This document shows positions 37,901 to 46,310 of a stretch of 64,000 nt of DNA, piece by piece; position 1 is the stretch's first letter; every line of letters starts with the position of its first letter. The notes beneath the pieces were generated by a model, which saw only the letters and a program-made list of their open reading frames with translations, had not been told where the DNA came from and did no database searches. Source of the DNA: Platanthera guangdongensis (Eukaryota > Streptophyta > Magnoliopsida > Asparagales > Orchidaceae); NCBI GenBank assembly GCA_039583875.1, contig CM077163.1:232616646-232680645 (forward strand), read 5' to 3'. The position numbers and the translations under genes are program-made.

Positions 37901-40900
37901 GGTCTGCCCGGAGTGGTAGTTAGTACTGGAGGTGTGCTCCAGGAAACACCCTAATGTTTGCACGAAGTCGTTGGATCGTCGGCATTAACTCCCGGGGAGT
38001 TTTGTTGTGTTTGTCTGAAGCCCGTCTCTCGGAGACCGTAGGGCTAGTGTGTGGAGTTGTGTGCCTTGAGTGCGCAACTCAGGTGGCCGCGAGTGCCACC
38101 CTTGTTACATAACAATCGGTTATGTATGCGATAACAGACAAGGGGAGGTTGACCCGCGTCGTGCGTGTTGGGTACGACGATTTGAGCAACGGGCTTGACT
38201 GAACTATACCTGCACTATGTGGTGTACTTTGACTACCTAAGGAAATTGGTGTGTTGCTACAGACATAGGAGAGAGCCGAGGACCTTGAGTCACGACAAGC
38301 GAATGCTCAATGTGTTGTCATTCAGTCCAGGACTGAGGATGGTGGTGGGACCCGGGGAAGTCCGGTACACCGTTAAGGTGCCCTGAGTGCACGAGACGTT
38401 GGGCCGGTCGCGCCAACGTTTGTGATGATTGGTGCTTAAATGACACATTCTAGCTTTATGTAATTATGCTAATCCGCTTGCAGGGAAGAAGCACCGCCAC
38501 CCCGAGAAAGGGGTGGGGTCGTTATAATTTGGTCAGCTCTTGCTGACCGTTGCTTTGTTTGTCACCGTTTGGTGGAATGTTTGCTTGCAGGTGCTGCGGA
38601 GCCAAACAAGAAATAGCGGGTTGAAGCCCTTCTTGCTGAGCTGGCCCTCAAAGGCCCAATTGTTTATTTAGTTGTTTCTCATGTGTTGTCGGACTGCGTG
38701 CTAATGTATGCAAACTATTTTATTTGGTTAAACATTATTGTTGTAAGGCCTTAAGGCCAAATCTGTGGTTGTTGTATTTCATTCCTATTGTGGTTAGTGG
38801 ACATTCGTCTTTGGACGTGGTTTTTATGAAACTCCTTTTATTCTTTCACTAGAATGCAACTTTGTGTTAGGATTGTGTTTTCAAAATCTTATAAGAGTTT
38901 TGGGTTTCATTTAGTAACTATTCCGTCTGTCCGTTTCATATGACGTTGAGCCCCGGCCGGACCTTCTGTTATATTATTCCTGACGGATGGGGGGAGGGGG
39001 GGGTTACACAATATGCCCTCTAAGAAGCAGTCTGACAATGAACTGGGAATCTACAAAATGAGTTGACCTCTTAGGCGGCTCCCTCAGTAGAGTGTAGAAA
39101 AACTCATCCAGTGTACGATGAATGTCCAAATGACCGGGTGAGATATCAACACCCAAAGATGAGCTCATAAGATGTCAAATATCTCTTGGGAACTATGACG
39201 CATTAAGAAGCTTAGTCAGAGGTATGTATAAAAATTCATTGTGAATGCGATGACCACCTAAGTGAAAATCATGAACAAAGACTAGAAGACGTAACTATGG
39301 AGTGTGGTGAGTGTCCCTGAAAATAAAAAAACGTGTCTGGTGGGTCAGTAGGTGGTGTGTCCCAAAACTTATCGAGTGTATGATGTGTCACAAGATAGGA
39401 CCCCAAAATATTAGCAGTATGCTCAAGTGTACTCAAGGGAGGCCCTACATACGTAATGCTCCACTCAAGATCCATTCCCCAGGGAAAGACCAGAGATGAT
39501 AACGAAAGTGGCGCCAATAACTCGAAACTCATAGATGAACGACTCACCGGAGTTTCATCCTCACCAGGATGTGGCATCTCATCAGGAGGATCAACTGGGG
39601 GCTCGTCATAGAACTCGTCAATAGGGTCATGATCCTCCAGATGAGCGCCAACGTAAGGAGTAATATCCTCATAAGTGGTTGAGATAGTCACTACGAGAAT
39701 AACGGCGAGCTCTAGACTCTCGCTCGTGACGTGTCTCAGAACAATGAGAAGGGGAGAGGGGCATAGACTTATTCTCACGAGTGAGTCTGTAGGTGCGGTG
39801 TCAAGAAATGGGTGTATGGTAGGGGTGCTAACTAACCCAGTGCATGACAGAATAAGAGGTGTAGGTAAGGTACACAACACTACATAATCGAAAGGTCGCT
39901 TTGACTCACTCTCAGTCGGGGTCACCAGAGAAGAATCAGACACAAAAGATAGACCACTCATCGGATTAAGCACCTTACTGTGGTGAGATAAATCTGTATC
40001 AGGTATCACTTATGTCGTGACTGACAGGACAATGATAGGATTTGTGGTGACATCGGTATAGGAGGGACTCGTAATACAAAGGTCAAGGTGTGAATTCAAT
40101 TGACCAACTCTTGCGGATCTCGAGGTCTGTTCATGATGAAGGGCGAGCCGATATGTCTGCTCAAGGGACTTTTAGCTATGATAAACCAACTTTGTGTGTA
40201 TGTTAGATCGAAGTCCGGACCAAAATCGGGAAGTGGTCACATCTGCCTCCTCTCGGATATCACTCCTCACAACTAACTCATCAAAACGATCCATGTACTC
40301 AGCGGCAGATATAGATCATCGTTGAAGAGAAAATAACTGCTCGAGCAAGCGACTCCGATATGACAAAGACAGATACCTCTGACACAATACACGTTTCATA
40401 TCCACCCAACTCGTGATGCGATGAAGACGATCTCACTCGCAAGTCTTCACGACGCTACACCAATATGCTCACGCTTGAACTAAAAGCCTAAATTTTGCAA
40501 ACTTGATGCGACGCTCGCTGAATAACCCAAAATGATCGAAATAATACTCCATATCCACAGGCCAATAACTGAAAGACTTGAGACTCAATGAGGCATCAAA
40601 AGAAGGGGCAATAATCCGAAACTGACTTCCGAGATCTCTGTCAAAACGACGATCCTCAAAATAATCATCCCTCAGGTAATCGAGTCGTGTTAAATGATCA
40701 ACACGGTCCACTCGCGTGTAATGATATGAATGACGACAATCATCATATTGATCGTCTCCAGCACAATGAGATCGTGTCGGTGGATCAACACAATCCCTAT
40801 AAGTGGTAAGTTGCGATCAACAATAATCATCATCGTAGTAACGTGAGAATATCTCTGAAGGGGCTATATGAGTGCATGTGTAAGTGGACGTGGGATCCCC

Positions 40901-43900
40901 AGATAGAGGAGAGGAATATTGGTGATACCTAAACATGAAGAAATCTATAGACTCTATAACTGCGTATCAAAAAAGTGCACGCAATCTGGCTCTGACACCA
41001 ATTGACGCAAGACGAATTTATAGGTGACAGATGTAATATTGCTCTAACCCTACATGCAATGCAAAGTCCGACAGATAATTCAATTTGAGCATTAAATAAT
41101 TTAATCGCACGCGCATGATTATGACAAAAGCAAAAATAATTTATTTAAGCAAGCGAGTTAGACTTTTCTCCGCGTAGATGGTCAAAGCGAGAAAACGCGG
41201 CGAATAGACCATGCAAATCACAATAATAATCTAAAAGCAAACACCACAATATAAGAGATCCAAACAAGTATAAGATTCAACTGATAATAATAATGCTGAA
41301 AAATAATCGTCCAATACAACAAAACTCACAAAATAATGGGCTGATCAAGACAGTGAAGATTTTGAAGTCGGATGTGTTTTGACGGCGATCCAATGTGGAA
41401 CCGGAGGTGGGGTAACAACGTAGGTGGCTATCCTCGATGGTGGAAGGCGGAATCGGGGCGGAAATGAGTAGATCCAGCTATTTATAGGTGGATCCAAGCG
41501 TATGAGGGATGTATCCGATGTTTTGGAGCGGATCCGGGCTGTAAGACACGGGGTGAGTATGAGGGAAGGGAGGATCTGGGTTGGACTGTCCAGATCTGGG
41601 AGGATTTTAGGAGGTGGGGCTGTCAGGTGGCTCCACGGGGTGGGGAAGCTGGCGGCAAGGGGGTTGAGGCTTTGATGGAGGGACGGTTGTTGTAGGGAAC
41701 CCCCAAGGGGCTGGCGGTGGGTCCAGAGGGTGGTGGGGTGGGCGGTGTTGGCAGTTGAGGGGGCTAGGAGGGCGGAGGCTATTGCAGGATGAGGAGGGCG
41801 GTCGGTTGTGTTGTGGGGTGGATAGGGAGGGCCGAAGGCTGTGGCTGGATGGGAGGGTGGCCAGATGTTTTGTGGGGTGGCCAGGGAGGGCCGGCGGCTG
41901 TGGCTGAATGTGGAGGGTGGTCGGCTGTGTTGTGGGGTGGACATGGAGGGCATGTGGCTGGGTTTAAGGGTGGAGGGGTGGCTGTTGTGGGGGAACTGTA
42001 CCAGCGGAAAGCCAACTGGAAGGAGGGCTTTGGGCAGTGGTAAAGGGGGATTGGATGATGAAAATGATGCTTAGGGTTTAGGGATATCTTGGGGCAGAAG
42101 ATACAAGCCTAGAAGTCGTCACCTAGGGTTTTACGGAGTCAGCAACGTGGGATGATCGCGAGAATCCGGGAATCAACTCTCCAAATTTTACAATGCCTCA
42201 AATCAGCTCACTAATATCTTATTTATAATAATAAGAGAACTAGGACATCCCACCATCGACGACGATGATTGGTCGGAGGTGCGGCCACTCAAATACATCA
42301 AATAAAAAACAAAAATAATAAAATAATATATGAAATCAATTTGCAACAAGCATCTGAATGCATCCGCGGAGTCGGATCACCGATCCGGGCACGCCATATA
42401 TGGTAAGTCGTCAGTCGGCCCCGAAAGGCCCCAAGACTCATCCTTCGCTGCAAATTCACGTCTCCGCTCCACATCACATTATAAAAGGAAAAAAATGATT
42501 GATTTTTTTTACTAGGAAACCGAGGAAAGAATACAAAATACAACAACACTCAAGCTTTTATCCCATTATAGTGGAGTCGGCTATATGGATCCTTTGTCGT
42601 CATTGTGCCCTATCTTTAATCATAATCTCACTAATGCCTAAATACATAGTGTCTTTCCTTATAGTTTCAATCCAAGTCTTTATTGGTCTACCCCATGCCC
42701 CGTTTAACATGCTTAGTGACTAAACTCTCACAACGCCTAACAGGTGCTTTTAATGGTATCCTTTGTACGTGTCCAAACCATCTTAGCTAAGCTTCTTGCA
42801 TTTTCTCTGCAATTGGTGTCACTCTTGTCTTATCCCCGATACATTCATTCCTAATTTTATCCAGTCTCGTGTGTTGACACATCCACCTACGCATTCTCAT
42901 CTTCACAACTCTCATTTTTTGCTCATGTAAACAATTCACTAACCAACACTCAGAACCACGACGCATCATCTGTCTAATTGCATTACTGTAAAACTTGTCT
43001 TTAAGTTTTAATGGTATTTTACGATTACATAAGATCCCTAACGGGCCTCTCCAGTTCAACCACCCTGCTTGGATTTTATATATCACATCTTTATCAACAC
43101 CTTCATCTTTTTGAACTATCAATTCAAGATATTTAAACCACTCACTGCGAAAAATATCTTGATCGCACGACTTAATAACGAAGAAATTTGTCCTTCTTAC
43201 ACTGTTAAATTTAAGATTCATATACGCCATCTTTGTCCTGCTCAACTTAAAACCCTTCTTTTCTAAAGTGTCTTGTCAATATTCAAGTTTTGTGTTTACA
43301 TCCTCGAGCATCTCATCGACCAAAACGATATCATCAAGAAATAATAAGCACCATGGTATTGCTTGTTGGATATGTCTGGTGGGCTGATCTAAGATAAGGG
43401 TAAAGAGACGAGGGCTTAAACCTGAACATTGATGTAAGTGAACAATGATAGAGAATTTGTGTTAATCCTCCGGATGTCTTCTCCGAGATGTTAGTCTTTT
43501 GTCTTACTTTTTTATTATCTGTTCTCATAGTTTCATGGCATGACTCATTAATTTAATTCAACTGTAATTAATAAGTGGCTGATTAACGACACTGCATTTG
43601 TAATCCTTGACATCATATCAACCAACGACACTGCGTTTGTATGTAATGTGTATGTGTTGTTGGGGATGATTACACCTACCAAAATAAGTGGTTTGCTTTG
43701 GTAATCATGCTTTCATCACAACCGCTCCTCTGATTAACAGAAGATGAGGTGTTGTAGGGACAATTATGTCAGATTTCCTTCCTTGATGGTAATCCTCCAG
43801 TGACATACCCCAGCTAGGAGCTTCATGTAAGAAATTCGCAAGAAGGGAATGGCAGTTAGGACACATGCAAGAAGGATTCCTTCTCGAAGGACGATTTGAC

Positions 43901-45842
43901 TAGACTGTCTTCTCGATAATTAATGACCATCACAAGTCATTCTTCCAAGCGTCAAACTGGCACATGTTGCCAATGTGGAATTGAGGGGAAAAATATGGTT
44001 TATAAAGCTGCATGGTCATCTCTTTTTAGATCGTAATCCCTCAACCTACTAACTTATACAATGCCACTTGGAAGACATGGGCTTCGTTTGGCACGACATT
44101 TTTGTTCCAGTGAGTTTTGGAAAAAAAATGTCACCGTCAAAGAATGTATGTTTGGCAAAACAATGGTTATGCCCGCAACCAAGAAAAGAAAACTAGTTTT
44201 GAACATAACAATGAATGAAGTTCCTTAGGTGAGGTCGGGGGTTCAAGAACGATGGTTCATAACCACTGCATTCCCGACGGCTACCGTCATGCCAAACGGA
44301 GCCATAATCTACTCATGAATCATAGAAATCAAATCTTAGGTATCCTAAGAGAAATGCCTTAGCAAATGAATTAATGCCACGTTTTAGAAACTTGTTATCC
44401 CCATAAAATAAGTAAGCATCCTTCTTTGGGTCCTTCATACCAACAGTCCGTACAGTACCAATATACAATCTCCTCAACAGGAAAGAAAATATGATTATAA
44501 TAAAATTTTAATCAGTTATAATCAGAAAAAAGTAGCATCTCAAACAAATACCAAGAGATTGCAACTGATTAAACAAACCAATAAAACCATACCTCGCCAG
44601 CCGCTACAGTAATAATATGAGGTGTGAAATTTGCACCAGCAGAGTACGCCACCATTTCACCTGAAACCACCACAATAAAATCTTTCACAAACCGATTGAA
44701 TCACTCCAAATTGAGAAATAAAGGATTCAGAGAAGCAAACCGTTGGACATCTTACTGCCCGCAATAAAACTAAAAACTGAAAAGATTGATCTTTAGATTC
44801 CCAGGGCTTACCGCGTACTCAAACACTACCTAACCAGCTCTTCCTAGCTTGGAAAAAGTCAACCAAGATTACTACGAGTCTCACTCCCTTGGATAGAGAG
44901 CAAATCTAGATCACCTTCTCTAGGCAAATTACAGGTTGAAATTCGATTACCAGAGTTAAAAATCTGAGTTTTCAATTTTCATGTACAGAAAAAAGAGTAA
45001 GCTAGATTCAAATTCCAAGCTTCAAGGAAACCCCACTATCCTGGATTCATGGTGGGAAATGAAGAACATGTCTGGGCTGTGGTCCCAAGAACATAAGCCA
45101 ACAATTATCCCTAAACCCGAAGCTGAAAGCAACGTGACCAATGCAAGCGAATCCGAAGGGATAAAGACACAGAGAAAGCTACCGCAAGAAAACAAACGGG
45201 AAAGCACGAATTTGTTCTCTGGGCAAAAAGTTCCATTGAAACCGCGACAGAAGAAGAATTGCTCAGAATATCAAATTTGAAAAACGACAGGAAATACTCC
45301 GAAAATATTGGGGGGAAATTTAGTCAGAGTATGGAGTGAAGTGGCGATGATTAACCTGGAGATTCCATCTCAACTCTCGGGTGATGCTTCGTCAAGAAAC
45401 CGATTGGCCGTCCTCTGCCTCGCTTTAAAGAGAACGCCTCCGGAGCGGAGTGCTGCCCAGGCGGCGGCGAAGTTGAGATCGGTGTGGGGTTAAGCGGCAG
45501 CATCACAGTCCCATCCTGGGCGTACTTCCTCGGCCTCCCCCTCTTCTTCTTCGCCGGCACCACCACGCTGATTGATCCCGGCCATGACGAAAAACCGGAT
45601 GGAATTGTTTGTGCGGGTAACTTCTTCTCTGTAGTCTCTGCAGACCTCGGAGTGGGCATCGCTGCAACTGGTTGATGTGGATGAGGATTCGACCCGTCCG
45701 GCGGAGCTGGGGATATTACGCCCTTAGCCGGATTCTCAGACCTTACCGGAGCCTCACCTTGCTGGGGCTTTTGATAGCTCCCTCCGCCCTCCGCCGCCTC
45801 CGCCAGTAACCCACCTGGTTTCATTCCTTCCCTCCCCTCCAT
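16680..45842 (-). CDS. AT-hook motif nuclear-localized (AHL) protein, five exons over about 29 kb
   Basis: AHL proteins bind AT-rich DNA in the nucleus through AT-hooks. They assemble with each other and with other factors through the PPC/DUF296 domain, acting mostly in chromatin and transcription control. The exons 45356-45842, 44593-44660, 21764-21895, 20085-20246 and 16680-16973 join in frame with canonical gt/ag at every junction to give about 380 aa. AT-hook 1 (KKKRGRPRKY) is at about residues 98-107 and AT-hook 2 (KRGRGRPIGF) at about 140-149. The PPC domain runs from about 176 to 300 and includes GRFELLSLSG and GGGVAGLLVAASPVQ. The C-terminal tail is low-complexity. Two AT-hooks with an RGRPRKY-type first hook fit the multi-hook, intron-containing AHL class. 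Introns are 695, 22697, 1517 and 3111 bp. Every family landmark is intact, so I call it a real gene. Whether it is still spliced across intron 2 is unknown. Confidence 0.93.
17140..17249. mobile_element. Tourist-type MITE in AHL intron 4
   Basis: Termini ggctccgtttgg…ccaaatggagcc are inverted repeats flanked by TTA on both sides (17137-17139, 17250-17252). The interior is almost fully palindromic around ttattttcac(c)ggtcaag. The 3-bp TTA TSD and GGCTCCGTTTGG end fit PIF/Harbinger (Tourist). Confidence 0.85.
17578..17801. mobile_element. Tourist-like MITE, GC-rich subfamily
   Basis: The left end ttcatttgtttcggcggtgg and right end cgcccaaacaaatagagcc are imperfect inverted repeats. The interior (ggcggatcgatccggcgg, tccggcggcgtttgcc) matches the elements at 21164 and 46311. 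The left terminal bases have decayed. Confidence 0.75.
17810..18462. other. AT-rich intron sequence
   Basis: Part of AHL intron 4. No repeat family or coding signal recognised. Confidence 0.5.
18463..18592. mobile_element. Tourist-type MITE, near-perfect palindrome
   Basis: A 130-bp palindrome centred on cttaattaag, with ends ggctccgtttg / caaacggggcc and TTA duplicated at 18460-18462 and 18593-18595. The arms differ at only a few positions, so it is a recent insertion or a copy maintained by pairing. Confidence 0.9.
18600..20084. other. Remainder of AHL intron 4
   Basis: No coding region. A sequence near tataatcctactcacaagttg…aaccaatgaactatattcac is repeated at about 19924-19970 and 19984-20035, and tgaactatattcac recurs at about 19795-19830. 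Confidence 0.45.
20085..20246 (-). CDS. AHL exon 4 (PPC core)
   Basis: Acceptor cttctttgcag; donor cag|gtacac. Fifty-four codons start with GRFELLSLSG, the segment that in AHLs contains the GRFEIL-type interaction motif. SLASPDGRVVGGGVAG and LLVAASPVQ follow. Highly conserved, no lesion. Confidence 0.95.
20690..20830. mobile_element. Decayed MITE, same family as 21955-22224
   Basis: It shares the words gcataatcataaggatctctc and ggaggttctggtaattaa with the element in intron 2 and lies in AHL intron 3. The ends are loosely inverted. Confidence 0.5.
20934..20982. repeat. AT microsatellite
   Basis: Short (TA)n runs and a duplicated ataataaag within AHL intron 3. Confidence 0.7.
21164..21394. 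mobile_element. Tourist-like MITE, GC-rich subfamily, in AHL intron 3
   Basis: Termini ggctccatttggttcggcg and caaacaaatagagcc are flanked by TTA at 21161-21163 and 21395-21397. A poly-G run at about 21198-21210 lies inside. Homologous over its length to 17578-17801. Confidence 0.85.
21764..21895 (-). CDS. AHL exon 3 (PPC N-terminal half)
   Basis: Acceptor tttcag; donor gag|gtttga. Forty-four codons contain QLGPRAICILSANGVISNV and TLRQPDSSGGTLTYE, diagnostic for the PPC domain. Phase 0 at both ends. Confidence 0.95.
21955..22224. mobile_element. MITE with about 30-bp imperfect inverted termini
   Basis: Left ttaccagaacctcctccc…ttgcataattata is mirrored by right ttgtaattatgcaaaat…aggaggtcctggtaatta. 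It lies about 60 bp inside intron 2 from exon 3. Superfamily not assigned. Confidence 0.65.
22301..22305. other. Copia-A target-site duplication, left
   Basis: gaatc; the same five bases are at 27584-27588, right after the 3' LTR. Confidence 0.95.
22306..22491 (+). repeat. Copia-A 5' LTR
   Basis: TG…CA ends (tgttgaaaaagccc to tctaca). It includes a T-rich stretch and tatatatatg, a plausible TATA region at about 22417. Confidence 0.95.
22492..22504 (+). promoter_or_regulatory. Copia-A primer-binding site
   Basis: tggtatcagagcc directly follows the LTR and is the standard complement to plant initiator-Met tRNA. Confidence 0.95.
22505..23311 (+). other. Copia-A leader with (gctcgccag)n tandem array
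   Basis: An 800-base untranslated leader before gag. Positions 22840-23060 consist largely of agctcgccag / ttcgccag octamer-type repeats. 23100-23300 carries a looser ctgcggcct / ccgcgacct repeat. A 251-codon open frame here is Ser/Pro/Ala/Arg repeat translation, not a gene. Confidence 0.85.
23312..27417 (+). pseudogene. Copia-A gag-pol polyprotein with three frameshifts
   Basis: ATG at 23312. Gag of the UBN2 type is followed by a CCHC zinc knuckle (CSFCGRVGHLEATC) at about 24092-24133. The protease motif LDSGATHHI is at about 24338. The pre-integrase HHCC region contains WHRRLGHA (about 24702). The integrase core contains HSDIWGP (about 24865) and, near 25150, NGV before the catalytic Glu. 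RT carries YVDD at 26423-26434 and RNase H carries ADYAGS and EAEYRS. Single-base shifts lie at about 25067-25070 (between the second Asp and the Glu of the integrase), 26405-26415 (just before YVDD) and 26541-26548. No other stop was noticed. The stop TAA at 27415 falls 17 bases inside the 3' LTR. Confidence 0.95.
27391..27397 (+). promoter_or_regulatory. Copia-A polypurine tract
   Basis: gggggag immediately before the 3' LTR; it primes plus-strand DNA synthesis. Confidence 0.85.
27398..27583 (+). repeat. Copia-A 3' LTR
   Basis: 186 bp, identical to 22306-22491 by reading. Followed by the TSD gaatc at 27584-27588. Confidence 0.95.
27652..28118. mobile_element. hAT-type MITE with 8-bp TSD
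   Basis: The ends taggggtggaaatagg and cctatttccacccc(ta) form a perfect 21-bp terminal inverted repeat. They are flanked by the identical 8-bp gctatact at 27644-27651 and 28119-28126. Eight-base duplications with TA(G)GGGTG ends fit hAT. The interior is rich in aggcctgacct words and non-coding. Confidence 0.92.
28318..28445. repeat. CA/TG/TA dinucleotide-rich tract
   Basis: Alternating gcgcgcacgtgcacacacac and atatatgtacatat runs, duplicated once with variation. Confidence 0.75.
28765..30005 (-). mobile_element. Solo LTR of a Gypsy-type element (same family as 41003-42476)
   Basis: It starts tgatgtag and ends cctcatca. It is colinear with the LTR at 41003-42476 at both ends: tataagcaagcagac…tttcctccg near the left, and gtcgtcacctagggt with gatc…atgga(g)tcggatc near the right. 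Flanks ctagt (28760-28764) and ctaat (30006-30010) match four of five bases. The strand is inferred from the other copy, whose primer-binding site lies on the left. The coding-like frames inside are not genes. Confidence 0.75.
30006..30560. other. AT-rich intron sequence
   Basis: No repeat family or gene recognised. Confidence 0.5.
30575..30776 (+). repeat. Degenerate tagtcatctc tandem array, left part
   Basis: Repeated phrases of the type ggagaga…(c)tagtcatctc at roughly 40-50-base spacing. The same phrases continue in the same direction at 32400-32690, on the other side of the 5S-derived element. Confidence 0.6.
30969..31027 (-). other. 5S rRNA-like segment A
   Basis: On the minus strand: tagttaagcatg…gagtagtcttgagatg and gacctcctgggaagtcc, matching the 5S A box, intermediate element and C box. 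Confidence 0.8.
31103..31588 (+). other. 5S rRNA-like segment B, interrupted
   Basis: tagttaag at 31103-31110 resumes at about 31528 with ttaaaggtgctcgggctgg, then gtcttgggatggga and cctcctgggaagtcc. The 413-bp insertion 31114-31526 splits the A box. Confidence 0.75.
31114..31526. mobile_element. hAT-like insertion inside 5S segment B
   Basis: The ends tagttgtgg and ccacaacta are inverted repeats. The flanking octamers gttaagga and attaaagg match only partly, so the TSD has decayed. The interior is very rich in gcccggcccggg words and resembles the style of the hAT MITE at 27652, but has its own ends. Confidence 0.65.
31957..32032 (-). other. 5S rRNA-like segment C
   Basis: Minus-strand tagttaagcatgtttggg…gtagtcttgagatgggtgacctcctgag, with 5S box A and box C recognisable. 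Confidence 0.8.
32072..32146 (+). other. 5S rRNA-like segment D
   Basis: cttcatagttaagcgtgctc followed by gtcttgggatgagtgacc and ctgggaagtccccatgtcgc. The best preserved of the four; box A is intact relative to plant 5S. Confidence 0.85.
32400..32690 (+). repeat. Degenerate tagtcatctc tandem array, right part
   Basis: Repeats gatctagtcatctaat, gaactagtcatctctta and gatctaatcgtctcc occur at 40-50-base spacing, with the same sense as 30575-30776. Confidence 0.6.
33011..33103 (+). repeat. 38-bp tandem repeat, 2.3 copies
   Basis: aacatacacaatatcttgaa…tctcttgcat is repeated at 33011, 33049 and (partial) 33087. Confidence 0.85.
33110..33534. other. Unassigned intron sequence
   Basis: Nothing recognised apart from a repeated gagtattgattttggttt at 33321-33355. 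Confidence 0.5.
33535..36110 (-). pseudogene. hAT-superfamily (ZMYM1-like) transposase pseudogene
   Basis: The minus-strand frame opens at 36110 with a segment containing LLPHDPGKRRSISTYPVNEQ, which matches the start of plant ZMYM1-like/TTF-type zinc finger hAT transposases. A TTF zinc-finger region follows near 35700-35560. A central block with GDTRWGSHHKTLVHI is near 34680. A C-terminal hAT dimerisation block is readable through frameshifts at about 33900-33700. The left edge at 33535 carries the family end cagtgacggatccagga. Many stops and frameshifts are present. The right terminal repeat was not found. Confidence 0.85.
36115..36968. other. AT-rich intron sequence
   Basis: No clear gene or repeat. 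The right end of the hAT element may lie in 36120-36430 but was not identified. Confidence 0.45.
36969..37169 (-). pseudogene. Isolated exon resembling RNA polymerase I largest subunit (NRPA1)
   Basis: On the minus strand, acceptor ttgtag at 37170 and donor ttg|gtaaat at 36968 bound 201 bases. The encoded segment contains LDRMMSNALNALTYEVNK, FPGGLQKPF and NNCLSLMTAT. This matches my memory of the Pol I largest-subunit segment ending KPFPKNC.SLMT.TGAKGS. Here the GAKG-type stretch reads TSKGA, a change at a normally conserved place. No partner exons are seen within several kb, so it is most likely a captured or duplicated fragment, not the working gene. Confidence 0.7.
37190..39008 (+). mobile_element. 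Solo or truncated LTR of the TR-GAG family, plus orientation
   Basis: Read forward, it follows the reverse complement of the LTR at 58909-61173. Matches include gcatgctgtgtgaagctcat…ctggtgatgttc…ggagaagactccgtg (37802-37880), accccg…aggggtggggtcgttataat with ggtcagctcttgctgacc (38495-38550), and the end atatgacgttgagccccggc…gttaca at 39008. Its 5' part (37190-37360) repeats gcgacgatcgtcgat, also a motif of that LTR. No primer-binding site follows. Confidence 0.72.
39009..41002 (-). pseudogene. Gypsy-type gag remnant behind the 41003 LTR
   Basis: On the minus strand, 40711-40469 encodes a retrotransposon gag segment (VDMEYYFDHFGLF…IKFAKFRLLVQA) typical of plant Ty3-gypsy elements. Gag-like sequence continues with stops to about 40030 and an open stretch to 39269. 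No protease, integrase or RT was found. The element is cut off at about 39009 by the neighbouring LTR. Confidence 0.75.
40987..41001 (-). promoter_or_regulatory. Primer-binding site of the Gypsy remnant
   Basis: The minus strand reads ttggtgtcagagcca one base from the LTR end, a typical tRNA 3'-end complement. Confidence 0.75.
41003..42476 (-). repeat. 5' LTR of the Gypsy remnant
   Basis: TG…CA ends (tgacgcaag … ccacatca). It is related to the solo LTR at 28765-30005 at both ends. The middle is GC-rich and contains a tandem repeat. Proline-rich open frames on the minus strand come from that repeat. Confidence 0.8.
41755..41985. repeat. Tandem repeat of about 65 bp within the LTR
   Basis: Units carry gttgtggggtgga…gggagggc…ggctgtggctg, with three to four imperfect copies. 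Confidence 0.7.
42541..43440 (-). mobile_element. RTE-type LINE fragment, minus strand
   Basis: The minus strand encodes SGLSPRLFTLILD, FLDDIVLVDE (the LxDD catalytic box of the reverse transcriptase), KVPLKL-type and SECW motifs, then the gagtgttgttg 3' tail at 42541. It is about 900 bases, 5'-truncated, with several stops. Same family as 9388 and 46788. TSD not resolved. Confidence 0.88.
43441..44088. other. Intron sequence, nothing recognised
   Basis: It contains a duplicated aacgacactgc(a/g)tttgta (about 43585 and 43624). No gene. Confidence 0.5.
44089..44303. mobile_element. MITE with cgtttggcac ends
   Basis: ggcttcgtttggca and tgccaaacggagcc form inverted ends. The interior gttccttaggtgaggtcg recurs in the element at 57568. 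The TSD is unclear. Confidence 0.7.
44593..44660 (-). CDS. AHL exon 2
   Basis: Acceptor tttcag; donor gag|gtatgg. 68 bases complete the split Gly codon and encode SAGANFTPHIITVAAGE, the entry to the PPC domain. Confidence 0.93.
45356..45842 (-). CDS. AHL exon 1 (N-terminus and both AT-hooks)
   Basis: ATG at 45842 (gcATGGAGG context); donor cag|gttaat at 45355. 162 codons plus one base. A Gly/Pro/Ser-rich N-terminus precedes PAKKKRGRPRKY and SLKRGRGRPIGF. The frame is open further 5' but contains no earlier in-frame ATG, so 45842 is the first usable start. Confidence 0.93.
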
Positions 45843-46140
45843 GCATAACACACGCACTACGAACACCACAGAAGCTCGCGTCTCCGCCGCCTTCCTGCTC
45901 GTACAGCGGCGTTGGATCGGCACGCTTTCTCCTAGGTTTTCACTGCCATTGAAGATACTTGGATCAAGAAAAAGGTCAGGAGCAGGAGCTCAATCTCGCA
46001 GAAGAGCTTCTCTAGTCTGCTTCCCCGCTATACTCCGGCGATCTAAACCACCGAGTAGGTCAGAAAACCGCCGTGTTTGTCGGAAATCAGCCGCCGGCGC
46101 GATGATCTCCGGATTTGAGCGCTCCGACCAGGCTTGCGGA
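45843..46140 (-). other. Probable AHL 5' UTR and promoter-proximal region
   Basis: GC-rich sequence upstream of the start codon, changing to AT-rich sequence beyond about 46170. The transcription start is not placed; no TATA box stands out. Confidence 0.4.
45932..45949 (-). promoter_or_regulatory. Short upstream ORF before AHL
   Basis: The minus strand reads ATG GCA GTG AAA ACC TAG (five codons and stop), ending 90 bases before the main ATG. It could lower AHL translation if the transcript includes it. Confidence 0.4.
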
Positions 46141-46310
46141 AAATGCGGGCTAGTTGAGGAGCGGAAAATTAATTTATGCTAAATAATTTAAATAATCAAT
46201 TAGCGATAAAGTAAAAAAATCTTAATAAATTATGACTTTTGATTTTTTAAAAAATAATAAATGTATAAAGTATAAAGTATAAACATCCTTATATTGATTG
46301 GGAACATTAA

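Larger units (their letters stand above)
21896..44592 (-). other. AHL intron 2, about 22.7 kb, filled with transposons
   Basis: It is bounded by donor gag|gtatgg at 44592 and acceptor tttcag|gat at 21896. The coding frame continues exactly across it (…VAAGE then DVTMKIISF…), as in the intact domain. Most of its identified content is mobile elements listed separately. Confidence 0.9.

Noticed and set aside
41345..42074. Proline-rich minus-strand frame resembling an extensin.
   Set aside because: Generated by the GC-rich tandem repeat inside an LTR; not preserved in the related solo LTR.
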